Assembly: GCA_963831155.1 (NCBI GenBank)
Contig: CAWHOY010000006.1
Coordinates: 62,001-126,000, forward strand
Source of the DNA: CAVRXQ01 sp963831155
GTDB lineage: Bacteria > Actinomycetota > Acidimicrobiia > Acidimicrobiales > Bog-793
DNA: 64,000 bases
Reading direction: 5' to 3'
The position numbers and the translations under genes were made by a program. The notes below the pieces were generated by a model. That model worked only from the letters and a program-made list of their open reading frames with translations, had not been told where the DNA came from and ran no database searches. Each line of letters starts with the position of its first letter. Position 1 is the first letter of the stretch. This document shows positions 16,688 to 27,300 of this stretch, in pieces.

Positions 16688-18918
16688 TTCGACTTGGCCT
16701 GCGCCTCACGTTGCAGAGCAGCCGAGAAGCGACGCTGCGCGTGCTGGTCACTGCGGCCGCGGTTGGTCTCGGTGTCGGCCTGCTCCTCATGGCGCTCGCC
16801 GGCGTCAACGGGCTGCACGCCCAGACCGACCGTGGCGCGTGGCTCGACACGTCAGCGCAGGCGTCACCGCCGACCTCGACATCCAACCGGCTTTGGTGGC
16901 TTTCCCGCACCGACCAGTTCGGCAACCAGGCGATCGACCGAATCGACGTTGCCGCGGCGGGCCCCAACGCTCCGGTCCCCCCGGGGATTCCTCACCTGCC
17001 GGGGCCGGGTGAGTACTACGCTTCGCCGTCCCTCACGACCCTTCTTAGGTCCGAACCGACGAACGAGCTGCGCGACCGGTTTCCCGGCCGCCAGATTGGC
17101 ACCCTCGGCGCCGCGGCACTTCCATCCCCGAACTCGCTGATCATCGTGATCGGTCACGAGGCGCGCCAGCTCTCGCAGGTCCCAGGGGCGGTCGAGGTCC
17201 GAGGCATCCAGCGCACGCCAGCTAACTGCTACGCCTGCCAGAACAGCATCGGGAGCGGACCCGTGTTGCAGTTCATTCTGGCCGGTGGAGCCGTCGCGCT
17301 CTTGCTGCCCGTGCTCATCTTGATCGCGACGGCGAGCCGGTTGTCCGCCGCCAGGCGGGAGGAGCGCTTCGCGGCGATGCGTCTCGTCGGCGCCACGCCG
17401 CGTCAGATCTCGGTCGTCTCCGCGGTCGAGGCGACGGTTGCGGCCGTCGCCGGAGTGGGGCTCGGGTTCACCCTCTTCTTCTTGTTCCGGCCGCTGCTCT
17501 ACCACGTCCCCTTCACTGGAGCGCCGCTTGCCGGGGGCGACCTTTCGCTCCAATGGAGCGACGTCGCGCTCGTCGTCATCGGCGTCCCGATCGCCGCGGT
17601 CGTCTCCGCGCGCCTCGCGCTCCGCCGCGTCCAGATCTCGCCGCTCGGCGTGAGTCGACGAGCGGCGTCTGCCCCGCCGCGAGTCCTCCGGGTCATCCCG
17701 CTTCTTGCGGGCATCGCCGTGCTCGCTTACTTCGACGCCCGCGGCAAGCCGGGGGCCATCGGCGGCCAGCTTCTCGAGCTGCTCGTGGGCTTCATACTTC
17801 TAGTGGTCGGGTTGGTCCTCGCCGGACCGTGGTTCACCACGGCGGGCTCTCGACTCATGGCGAACCGGGCGAGTCGCCCCGCCACGCTGATCGCCGGTCG
17901 CCGGCTCCTCGACAATCCCAAGGCGACCTTCCGGTTCATCAGTGGGCTCGTAATCGCCCTCTTCGTTGCGAGCGCCATGATCGGGGCACTCAGCTCGATC
18001 GCCGCCGCTAGCAGTTCCGGCGGAGGAAGCGCGGGGAGAGACACCCTTGCCGACCCGTTCTGCAGTTTCTCGACGACGAACTGTTCCGCTTCCGCCCAAG
18101 TTCCAGCCGTCCCAGGCCAGGTGCTTGCCCAGCTCCGCGCGACGCTAGGGGTGCGCAGCGTGACGGTGGTCCACCAGAGCCCATCCCAAGCGCAGCAGAT
18201 GAGATCGTTCGGGGTCGTCGCGTGCGACCAGCTGGCGAAGACGCCCGCGATCGGCAAGTGCGCTCCGGGAGCGACCGTGGCGAGTCTCGGCTACTTCCTT
18301 TCGAACCTCCTTGGGCACCACTCGCACGCGTCGTCGACGGTCTGGCCGTCCGCGGACCTGTCAGTGGCGACGGCCGCGCGTCTTCCCGTCGACGCGGTCG
18401 TCGTCGCCACCGACGGGTCGTCCGGCTCAATCGAACGGGCACGGACGTCGCTCGAGCGGGCCTTTCCCTTCCTGGGAACGCCAGTGACGGTCGAGTCGCT
18501 CGACCCGTCGACCGCGCGGCTTCTCGCGATGGTTCAGGACATGACCGAAGTGATCATCGTGGCGAGCCTGATCATCGCCGCCTGCAGCCTTGCCGTGAAC
18601 ATCGCCGCCGGGTTGGGTGAGCGCAAGCGCCCCTTCAGCCTGCTCAGGCTCACCGGCGTCCCCACCGGCATCTTGCGCCGCGTCGTCGCGCTGGAGAGCG
18701 CACTGCCGCTCCTTCTCGTCGCCGCCGTGTCGATCGTGGTCGGCCTCGTGTCGGCCGCGCTCTACCTCCACTCCCAGGTTGGCATCACGTTCCGGACCCC
18801 CGGGATCGCGTACTGGGCGACCGTGCTCGGCGGACTCGCTGCCTCATTGGCGATCATCGCCTCGACGTTCCCACTTCTCAACCGGATAACGGGTCCCGAG
18901 GTCGCCCGAAACGAGTGA
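16684..18918 (+). CDS. FtsX-type ABC transporter permease
   Basis: A 744-residue permease of the FtsX/MacB family. A first membrane segment (about residues 14-40) is followed by a large outside domain to about 190, holding a CYAC pair. A block of three spans (about 195-310) contains the typical RREERFAAMRLVGATPRQI loop. More spans follow at about 335-400 and 410-440, then a second outside domain to about 615 with Cys-containing FCSFSTTNCSA, and a final three-span FtsX block with ERKRPFSLLRLTGVPTGILRRVVALE. The duplicated FtsX layout is typical of actinobacterial transporters. Its partner is the ATPase just upstream. Confidence 0.88.
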   Translation: MIRLGLRLTLQSSREATLRVLVTAAAVGLGVGLLLMALAGVNGLHAQTDRGAWLDTSAQASPPTSTSNRLWWLSRTDQFGNQAIDRIDVAAAGPNAPVPPGIPHLPGPGEYYASPSLTTLLRSEPTNELRDRFPGRQIGTLGAAALPSPNSLIIVIGHEARQLSQVPGAVEVRGIQRTPANCYACQNSIGSGPVLQFILAGGAVALLLPVLILIATASRLSAARREERFAAMRLVGATPRQISVVSAVEATVAAVAGVGLGFTLFFLFRPLLYHVPFTGAPLAGGDLSLQWSDVALVVIGVPIAAVVSARLALRRVQISPLGVSRRAASAPPRVLRVIPLLAGIAVLAYFDARGKPGAIGGQLLELLVGFILLVVGLVLAGPWFTTAGSRLMANRASRPATLIAGRRLLDNPKATFRFISGLVIALFVASAMIGALSSIAAASSSGGGSAGRDTLADPFCSFSTTNCSASAQVPAVPGQVLAQLRATLGVRSVTVVHQSPSQAQQMRSFGVVACDQLAKTPAIGKCAPGATVASLGYFLSNLLGHHSHASSTVWPSADLSVATAARLPVDAVVVATDGSSGSIERARTSLERAFPFLGTPVTVESLDPSTARLLAMVQDMTEVIIVASLIIAACSLAVNIAAGLGERKRPFSLLRLTGVPTGILRRVVALESALPLLLVAAVSIVVGLVSAALYLHSQVGITFRTPGIAYWATVLGGLAASLAIIASTFPLLNRITGPEVARNE

Positions 18919-19095
18919 CATGTTGCCGTTGCTGCTCCCGTCGATAACCCGCGATCGCCACGCACACATCGCCCACTTCAGGAGGTTTTCTAATGGCACG
19001 CGGGTGTACTCGCGGGCGAGCAGTTCGATGGATCGGAACGACCTGTCCGTGCACGTACTAAGCGTCAAAGATGACAATCAACGGGGACGACTTCG

Positions 19096-21003
19096 TCAGG
19101 CCACTGCGTCGTCCCTGAGCGAGCGCAGAAACGCCTCGGCTTCCGCGCGCACCTTCGTCCGTCGCATCGGCGGCAACGCTCGTACGAGCTGCCAGCGGTA
19201 GGACGCGACGGCGAGGCGGGGGTCCAAGACCGCGACAACGCCCCGATCCGTCGTGGAGCGAACCAAGCGACCGGCACCTTGCGCGAGCAGCGATGCCGCT
19301 CGCGGCATGTCGATCGCGAAGAACGCGGCCTTGCCGGCTCGCTCGCGCCGCGCCGCGATCAGCGGATCGTCAGGGCGCGGAAAAGGGATCCGGTCGATGA
19401 CGACGAGCGAAAGCGTTGCTCCCGGAACGTCGATGCCTTGCCAAAAACCCATCGTCGCGAACAGACACGCCGCGTGCTCGTTCGAGAACCGCTCGACGAG
19501 CGCCGCCTTGGCGAGATCGCCCTGGACGAGAATCGGGTGCGCGACGCGACCTCGAACTTCTTCGGCAGCTCGGCGCATCGCGCCGTAGCTCGTGAACAGG
19601 GCGAGCGTCCGCCCGCCCGCGGCGCCGATCAGCGCGGCGAGCTCATCGTGTATCGCCGCCTCCGCCTTTTCCGATCGGCGATCCGGCAGATGGGCCGCGC
19701 AGTACAACAGCCCGTGGGTCTCGTAATCGAACGGGCTCCCGACATCGAGTTCGTCAATCATCTCCGGGTTGGCGCCGAGACGCGCCCCCAGTCCCGGGGT
19801 GATCGTCGCGCTCGTCAGGACGACCGTTCTCGTCGCGAAAAGTTGCGACTTGAGCAGCGATGCGACGTCGATCGGCGCCACTCGAATCGTGGGGCGTCGT
19901 GACGCGTCGACCCACGCGACATCACCGTCTTTCAACGCGAGGAAACGGCTGAGATCCTCGCGCAGACGTGCCCCGGCGAGCATCGCCCGCAAAGCTGGCT
20001 GCGTGTCGATCGAATCCGTCGTAGTCGCATCGCGTGGACCGAGGCCGGCATCGAGGGCTTCCAAGCGCGTGCGTACCAGCTCCACCGCACGCGAAAGCTC
20101 CGCGTCGATCGGTTCGACGACGCGGGCATGGGGTTGGTTCTCTAGCGAGATCTCAAGTCGCGTCGCGGCATCCATCGTCGAGTCGACGGCCGTCTCGAGC
20201 CCGCGGCTACCGCGACCTCCCGAAGCGCGAGCCATCGCGGCGACGGCGCGGATACGACCGGGGCTGATCGCGATCGCCAGGCTGTCGGTCACGGTGTCTT
20301 CCAGGGCGTGGGCCTCGTCGATGACGAGCACGTCGTGTTCTGGGAGGACGGCGCCGGACGCGGCCAGATCCGCACCGAGAAGGTGGTGGTTGACCGCTAT
20401 CACGTCCGCGGACTGGGCGCGCGCTCGCGCGAGTTCGGCGAAACACGTCGCACCCGACGGACAGCGGTGCGCGCCCGGACACTCATCCGCGCTGACGCTG
20501 AACGACACCCATACGGCGGGTTCCAGTTCGTCTTCGAGCTCGGCGCGATCTCCGGTCTCGGTGCGCGTCGCCCATTCGACGATGCGCTTCGCGCTCACGG
20601 CGCGAGTCGAGTTCTGATCGCCGAACTCGCCTTGTACGCCCAACTCCGCGGATTCGGCGAGGCGCTGCCGGCAGACGTAGTTCGAACGACCCTTCAACAC
20701 AGCGAACGAGAACGATCGCAGCCCGGTTTGCACCGAAGGTACGTCTTTCGCGGCGAGCTGGTCCTGGAGGGCCTTCGTCGCCGTGGCGATGACGACCTTG
20801 TGGCCGGACAGCACCGTCGGCACGAGGTAGGCGAGCGATTTACCCGTGCCGGTCCCGGCGGCGACCGCGAGGTGGCGTTCGGTCTGGACGGCGAGTGCGA
20901 CGGCTTCGGCCATCCTCACCTGCCCCGGGCGCGACTCCCCGCCCCCGGCGAGGGATTTCGTGACGCGCTCGAGCGCGTCGCTGATTGAGGCGATACGTGT
21001 CAT
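19096..21003 (-). CDS. DinG-like ATP-dependent DNA helicase
   Basis: A 635-residue superfamily 2 helicase of the DinG/XPD type, a 5'-3' helicase acting on recombination and replication intermediates. Walker A is AGTGTGKSLAYLVP; the DEAH box is VIDEAHALEDT. Between them four cysteines, one in NYVCRQRL and three in ECPGAHRCPSGATC, match the iron-sulfur cluster of XPD-like helicases. Late motifs include AQGAGRLVRSTTDRGVVAVLDPR. Its start overlaps the stop of the AddA-like gene by four bases, so the two are one operon. Confidence 0.9.
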   Translation of the reverse strand: MTRIASISDALERVTKSLAGGGESRPGQVRMAEAVALAVQTERHLAVAAGTGTGKSLAYLVPTVLSGHKVVIATATKALQDQLAAKDVPSVQTGLRSFSFAVLKGRSNYVCRQRLAESAELGVQGEFGDQNSTRAVSAKRIVEWATRTETGDRAELEDELEPAVWVSFSVSADECPGAHRCPSGATCFAELARARAQSADVIAVNHHLLGADLAASGAVLPEHDVLVIDEAHALEDTVTDSLAIAISPGRIRAVAAMARASGGRGSRGLETAVDSTMDAATRLEISLENQPHARVVEPIDAELSRAVELVRTRLEALDAGLGPRDATTTDSIDTQPALRAMLAGARLREDLSRFLALKDGDVAWVDASRRPTIRVAPIDVASLLKSQLFATRTVVLTSATITPGLGARLGANPEMIDELDVGSPFDYETHGLLYCAAHLPDRRSEKAEAAIHDELAALIGAAGGRTLALFTSYGAMRRAAEEVRGRVAHPILVQGDLAKAALVERFSNEHAACLFATMGFWQGIDVPGATLSLVVIDRIPFPRPDDPLIAARRERAGKAAFFAIDMPRAASLLAQGAGRLVRSTTDRGVVAVLDPRLAVASYRWQLVRALPPMRRTKVRAEAEAFLRSLRDDAVA

Positions 21004-24000
21004 CGAACCGGTGTCCGCAGATAGCGTTCGGCTACTTCGGTCGCCTGTGCGATCGCTGAATCGAGATCGTCAACGTCGAGTGCCCGCACACCGCCCGGCG
21101 CGTTGAGGAATAAGAACGTGAAGCGCTCAACTCGCCCCCCAAAAACGCATTGCAGTGCATACGCGTACGCGCCCGCTTGTGGAACGTAGGTAGTGAACCT
21201 GCGACGCAGGGCGTCTTCGTCTTTCAGCGCGTCGGTCTTGTAATCGACGACGACAAGACGACCCTCTTGCTCGTACGCGAGGTCGAGCACACCGTCAAGG
21301 ATGCCGTCTCCGAGTAGAACCGAAACGGGGAGCTCGCGCCAATGTCGCTCGGCGGCGGCCGCACGCCGCAGCTCTTCGGAAGCGAGCGCCGCACGCGCCA
21401 GTGCACCAACCTTTTCATAAGAGTCTGCGCAACCGGCGCGAACCGACTCGGACACGACGAGATCTGCGAGCCCGCTGCCGTCGTGCAGATCGACGCGCTG
21501 CAAGACCCCGTGCACAGCGCGTCCGATCGCTGTGGCGCCGCGCGGGCTCCGCCAACAGTCCGAGTCGGGCGGCGCTTGTGCGTCGTCGGTCAGAGACGAC
21601 CCGTCCGGCGTCTGAACGGCGTCCGATTCCAGGCTGCCGGCGCTGACGCTGACTGGTAATGAGGCGGTTCGACAGAGAAGCGCCCGCGCGTCGCGCCACT
21701 TCGCGAAGGACGCCTTCGTCGATGCGGGACCGGGGGGCACGGCCCCGGAAGTCGCACGCTGAGGTGGAGCGCCTCCGGATACCTCCGCGTTCACGTAGGT
21801 ACCTTCCAGGTCGACGAGCAACTCGCCGAGCTGATCCGCGAGCGAGAGCCTCGTCTTCGCGCCGGGCTCGGTCCGATGCAGCGACACAACAAGGTGGTCG
21901 CGGGCGCGCGTCATCGCGACGTAGAGCAGCCGAACGAGTTCATCGTCCGCCCGCCGCACCTCGTCCTCGTAAAGCGCGGCGTAGCCGGGGGTCTCGACGC
22001 CCTGCTTGATGCGGACCTCGAACCGCCCGTCGTCGTCGAAAAGGATGAGCCCCGCCGCGCGCTGGCGCGCCGGATCGGAAGCCAGCTCAGCAAGCAAGAC
22101 GACAGGGAACTCCAGCCCCTTTGCAGCGTGGACGGTCAAAATGCGCACCGCGCCGTCTTTCTCTGAGATCGCGGCCTCGATACCGCGCACTCGAGCCCCT
22201 GCTTGTTGGTCTATCCAGTCAACGAAGGCTGCAACCGAGGTTCCGCCTGCCTCGACATACGCCGACGCGCGGGCGAAGAGATAGAGGAGTCGACGCAACG
22301 ACTCCTCACCATGGCGCGTCGTCGCAGCGATCTCGAAAACTTCGAGTTCCGCGGCAACAGCGTGCAAGGTACCGATAAGGCCGAGCTCGTGACGGCGGTC
22401 GGCGAGCGAACGCAATCGCGAGAGCGCCCGCCCAACCGGCTCGGCGGCGTCGATGCGCGCGTTCTCGAGGTTCCATCGTCCGCCATTTCGGCGAAACCGC
22501 CACAGGTCGTCGTCCCCACACGCGAGCAACGGCGAACGCAGCGCGCTGATCAGTGCGGCGTCGTCTCCAGGGGCGTCGATCGCCCGGAGGCACGCTAGAA
22601 AGTCACGCACCTCCGCCGAACGCAAGATCAGCGAGGGCGAGTCTGCACGGAACGGGATGTCGCGGTCGTCGAGCGCCTTCTCGAGCTCGGCGAGGCCGCT
22701 CCGCTTTGTGACCAGGATCGCGATATCGCCGTAATGGGCGGGCCGTGACGTCCCGTCGTCTTCCACGGACCAACCCTCGTCAACGCATCGCGCGACGAGC
22801 GTGGCAAGATCGCCGGCTTCGCGGACGCGACGATCGTGCGCGCTCAGTCGTTCCTCCGGTTCGGATCCGACCACCTGCACCGTTCCGGCGACCCCGTCGT
22901 CACGCACGGTCGAAAGGGCATGGTAGCGCCTTCGATCTTCCCCGTTGCCCTCGATTCGCTCGAATACAGCGTTCACAAAGCGAAGAATTGGAGGCACCGA
23001 TCGAAAGTTGCTCGTCAACACGAGCGGGCCGGACGGCACGAGACCCTCCAGCGCGCGCTTGTAGAGCTCGGGCTCCGCGCCGCGGAAGCGGTAGATCGAT
23101 TGGCGCGGGTCACCAACGAAAAAGAGCATTCCCGGCACGAGGTCACCGCTGGCATCGCTCGCGAGGTCGGTCACGATCTTGAGTTGCAACGGATCGGTGT
23201 CTTGGAACTCGTCGACGAGGATGTGCGCGTACCGCTCACTCACCTGGCGTCGGACGTCGGGGTGCGAGCGCAACATCTGGTGGACGAAGACGAGCAGGTC
23301 GTGAAAGCCCAGCTCGCCCGCCCGGCGACGTGCGTTCGCCGCCTCGATCGCTTCTTCGGCGAAAACGATGACGAGTTCGCGCAGAACCCGACCGAAGATC
23401 CGTTCGACGATCGCCGCGCGGCGCTCCTCGAGTTCGCCCATCGCCTCGCGCACTTCGGCGATCGGTCGGCCCGTCCACGACGCCTTCTGGCCGCGTGACG
23501 GGATGATCTTTTCCAGGGAATGGCACCACGCGAGTCGATCAACCCAGTCCTCGCACGCCCCGCGCAGCACAAACGCATCGGCAAGCTTGTCGAGCTGCAC
23601 GACGAGCCCGTCGTCCCGCTCCAGGCACTCGGAGCGAAAAGGCAAGACTGCCTCGATGGCGGCTGAGAGTTCCCTTTCGGCCTCATCGACCTCGGCGGTG
23701 AGCGATGCGATCGAGAAACCGTTACGAGCCACCTCGACGAAGCGATCCCATTTCGCATCGACCTCGCCGGCGAGTTCGGAGAGGGTTGCGATCGAGATCC
23801 AGACAGCGCGCGCTGCGGCGAGCAGTTGACCGCGTATGTCGTCGCCAACGAGTCCGTCGATGAGGTCGCGAAATCGATTTTCCCGGGCGAGGTCGTATTC
23901 GATCTCGTCGATCACCCGGAATCGCAGCGGCAGGCCAGCCGCGAGCGGGTGCTCGGCGAGGATGCGCTGCGCGAACCCGTGGATCGTCGTCATCGATGCG

Positions 24001-24302
24001 TCGTCAAGGTCGCCAAGCGCGCTTCGCGCCCATCCGCCATCTGGCTGGCGCGCCGCCCGCGTGAGTTCTAGGTGGAGCCGCGAGCGCAAGTCAGCGGCAG
24101 CTGCCTCGGTGAAAGTGATGGCGGCGATCTTTCCGAGCGCCGCACGTCCTTGTCGCACGAGCTCGACCACCCGCCCGACGAGGGCCGTCGTCTTGCCGGT
24201 TCCTGCTCCCGCTTCCACAAAGAGCGTCTCATCGAGCCGTTCGGCGATCCCCGCGCGTGCCGACGCGTCGTCGAGCGCGAGTGGCTCACTCATCGTCGTC
24301 AC
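21000..24302 (-). CDS. addA: UvrD/RecB-type helicase-nuclease (AddA-like)
   Basis: An 1100-residue helicase-nuclease subunit for processing double-strand DNA ends. The N-terminus has Walker A EAGAGTGKTTALVGRVVELV, followed by the UvrD-like motifs: Walker B region ILVDEFQDTDPLQLKI, then FVGDPRQSIYRFRGAE, LTSNFRS and the late VHAAKGLEFPVVLLAEL and LYVAMTRARDHLVVS. The C-terminal PD-(D/E)XK nuclease shows GILDGVLDLAYEQEGRLVVVDYKTD. Together with the AddB-like gene upstream, which it overlaps by 17 bases, it should form an AddAB-type complex. It could equally be named RecB-like; the neighbour supports AddA. Confidence 0.88.
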   Translation of the reverse strand: MTTMSEPLALDDASARAGIAERLDETLFVEAGAGTGKTTALVGRVVELVRQGRAALGKIAAITFTEAAAADLRSRLHLELTRAARQPDGGWARSALGDLDDASMTTIHGFAQRILAEHPLAAGLPLRFRVIDEIEYDLARENRFRDLIDGLVGDDIRGQLLAAARAVWISIATLSELAGEVDAKWDRFVEVARNGFSIASLTAEVDEAERELSAAIEAVLPFRSECLERDDGLVVQLDKLADAFVLRGACEDWVDRLAWCHSLEKIIPSRGQKASWTGRPIAEVREAMGELEERRAAIVERIFGRVLRELVIVFAEEAIEAANARRRAGELGFHDLLVFVHQMLRSHPDVRRQVSERYAHILVDEFQDTDPLQLKIVTDLASDASGDLVPGMLFFVGDPRQSIYRFRGAEPELYKRALEGLVPSGPLVLTSNFRSVPPILRFVNAVFERIEGNGEDRRRYHALSTVRDDGVAGTVQVVGSEPEERLSAHDRRVREAGDLATLVARCVDEGWSVEDDGTSRPAHYGDIAILVTKRSGLAELEKALDDRDIPFRADSPSLILRSAEVRDFLACLRAIDAPGDDAALISALRSPLLACGDDDLWRFRRNGGRWNLENARIDAAEPVGRALSRLRSLADRRHELGLIGTLHAVAAELEVFEIAATTRHGEESLRRLLYLFARASAYVEAGGTSVAAFVDWIDQQAGARVRGIEAAISEKDGAVRILTVHAAKGLEFPVVLLAELASDPARQRAAGLILFDDDGRFEVRIKQGVETPGYAALYEDEVRRADDELVRLLYVAMTRARDHLVVSLHRTEPGAKTRLSLADQLGELLVDLEGTYVNAEVSGGAPPQRATSGAVPPGPASTKASFAKWRDARALLCRTASLPVSVSAGSLESDAVQTPDGSSLTDDAQAPPDSDCWRSPRGATAIGRAVHGVLQRVDLHDGSGLADLVVSESVRAGCADSYEKVGALARAALASEELRRAAAAERHWRELPVSVLLGDGILDGVLDLAYEQEGRLVVVDYKTDALKDEDALRRRFTTYVPQAGAYAYALQCVFGGRVERFTFLFLNAPGGVRALDVDDLDSAIAQATEVAERYLRTPVR

Positions 24303-27300
24303 CGCCGAGGAGCGCTACGTAGGGTTCGAGCTCGGCCTCCTTGCTCGCCTCTTCCCAAAAATCATCCCGGTCAGGCGGACAGACCGAATTGAAGTCGCAG
24401 TATTTACAGTTCTCGAACCCTTTCCATCCGGCCGCGCCTGGGTTGAACGGATAGAGACCGGCGCTCACACCGTCGGCGATGACGCCAACGACTTCGCTCG
24501 TGCGCGCGACGACGTTGTCGTCGAGCGCCACCGTCAGCTCCTCTCTCTCTTCGTCCAAGAATCGGTAGCTCGCGCTCACCGACGGCGCGTCATCGAGAAG
24601 AGCACGCGCCGCGAGGGCGTATATCGCGAGCTGCAAATGGCGTCCGCCGTCGACGGGATCTGCGGCGAGTCCCTCGAACGAGACCGAACGCCCGGTCTTG
24701 TAGTCCACGATGGCGAGTCCGCCATCGGCTCGTCGATCGATCCGGTCGACTTTGCCGCGGAAAGCGACGCGTCCGGCGCGCACCGGCACCTCGAGCGGGG
24801 GAACATCACCCGCGCCGAACACCCATTCGAGCGCGACCGGAGTCCGCTGCTCTCTCGCGCGACGAAGTGCATCGGATTGGCGCTCACGTTCCAACAGGGA
24901 GAGCAGCGCCCGCCGCTCTCGCGCCCAGAGGACGGGCGCTCCTGTGCGCCCGAGCCGTTCGAACTGCCCGAACACCCGCTGGGCAACGAACAAGAGGTGC
25001 GCGGCTGTATCGACGGATGCCAGTTCGCCGTCGGCGGCGATCAGATCAGCGACGAAGTGTTCCAGCACCTCGTGCGCGATCGATCCTCGCTCCCGCCGAT
25101 CGATCTCGATCCTCTGCTCCGGTGCTTCGACAACGTCGACGCCGAGCTCCGACGAGAGGAAGTACCGGAAGGGACAACGCGCGTAGCTCTCGAGCGTTGT
25201 CGGGGAGAGCACCTTTTCCGCATCGATGCCGTTCGCAGTGCTGATGCGGCCATCGAATCGATCGAAGCGGTACGCGACGCGCGACGAGGCGACGCGAAGC
25301 GCCGACCCAAGATTGAGGTCCCCACGCACAAGGTGGAAGGAGCTGAGATCGCGGCGCGCCGCGCGTCGCGAACGCAGCGTTGCGACCACAAGTTCTCGCT
25401 CGCTGAGCGCGGTGTATTCGCCCATTGCCACTGCGCCAAGCGCACCAACCGGACTCGGAGCGAGCGTGACGTCGTCATGTCCAAAAAAACGTGAGCGAAC
25501 GCGCGCTTTCGTCTCACCCGAATCGCGCAGGCGCCACGTGCATACCGTTCGGCGGCTCGAATCATTGACGGCAACGAGTGCGTGGCGCGCGGCGGCACTC
25601 GCCGCTTCCGACGTCGCTGCGTCGAGTCCGAGCGCAACCCGGTCGTCGCTCGACAAGAGAGGGGAAGAACGCGCTCGCGGCGGCAGCTCGCCCTCGACTC
25701 CGCCCAACACGAGCGCGAGGTCACAGTCTAGGCCGACCGCATCCCACAGGCTCAAGACCGCGACGCCAGAGGAAAGACGGCCTTCAAAAGTGCCCGTTCG
25801 CTCAAGCGCCGCATCAAATGCGCGCACGAAATCATCGATGCTCGCTGACGGCTCGATCGAGTCGAGGCGGCCGAGCTCCGCGAGGATTGCATCAACGCTC
25901 GCGTCTGCACCTTCGCGTTCCTGCTCGTCGGCGTCGACCCACCCGATATATCGGCGCAGCACGCCGCGTGCCCATAGTTCGAGTTCGGTCCAGTTCGCGC
26001 ACTTCGCCGCGTCCTCACAGGAGCGACCGACATCAGCCATGAATGCGCCGAGCGCTCGCACCGCCTCGAGATCCGCTCGCGCCCGGGTATTGCGATCGCC
26101 AGCGTCTTCGTTTTGCTGCGGGCTTGGATCTGCCGGGCCGCTTCGCCGAGTCAGTTCCTCGGCGAGCGCTCTCAAATGACGACGCCACTCGCTCGCGTCG
26201 CCAGCGGTCAGTCCCGCGAGCCGCGATACACGTTCAAATGCGCCGACAGGAAGCGGATCACCGTGCGCGTCGAGGATTGGTGCAGAATTGATCCATGCCA
26301 TGACGCGGTCGCGCGCCATACCGAGTTGTGTGAGTTCGGCGATGCCGAGGAGCGCTCGCGCCACCGGAGATTCGGCGACGCGGCGAGGTGATCGGCCGTT
26401 CCAGGCGATGTTCGCTTCGCCGAGCGCGGCGGCGAGCGCAGCGAGGTACGACTGCGCCGACGGATACAACAACGCGACGCGCGTCGGAGTTCCCCCACTT
26501 TCGATGTGGTCGATGACGATGCGGACTGCCGCGCGAACTTCAGCGTCGACATCAGGCGCTTCGATCCGCTCATCGACGCGCACCGAATCCTGCGGAAACC
26601 CGATCTCATCCGAGTCCGACATTTGCGCCAACGACGGCAGCTCGAGCCCTGCCTGTCCGAGCACGGCGACGATGTGCGCGATCGGTGCATCAGCGGACGC
26701 GTCCCCGGTGATTCCGAAGTTCACGAAGAGATCGCAGCCGCGCGCGATCGCCACGATCAAACGGGACTCGTCCGGCCGAATGCGCTCGGGAAGGTGCACG
26801 ACGACGGTCGCACCGAGGGCACCGCGGGTCTCGGCGGCGTCGATCGCGTCCTCGGCTGCTCCAACGAGGTCGGCGTCGTCGTACCAGTCGGTGATGAGAC
26901 GTGACCGCATCTGGAGGCACAACCGAGCGAGATCCCGACCAAAGCCGCGCCGACGCGCGAGCGCGTCCAGCGTCTCGGCTGGATAGTGGCGGAGTTCCTC
27001 GTAAAGCGTGACGAGCTCCGCCTCCGTCGTGGGCTGATCGGCGACGGCAGCGAGAACCCCCGGGTCGCTCGAAAGAACAACGCGCGCAGCGGCCCCGAGC
27101 GCCGACCTCGTCAGTCGGCGACGCCCACCAGAGCGGCACGCCGTCCCCCCGAGCTCGTCGGCAAGATCGGCGACGGTGACAAAACGGACATTGGCGACAC
27201 CTGACCGGCCGTCGCCTGACGAACGCCGTGCCAGCAGGTGCCGAAGCGAATGACCGACGCGTCGCGACGAGACGACCACCGTGACCGCTGCGAGCGGATC

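Noticed and set aside
23836..25494. Long plus-strand frame of 552 codons opposite addA and addB
   Set aside because: It is antisense to two clear genes with helicase and nuclease motifs. Its translation is rich in Arg and Ser with no motif, as expected from GC-rich shadow frames.
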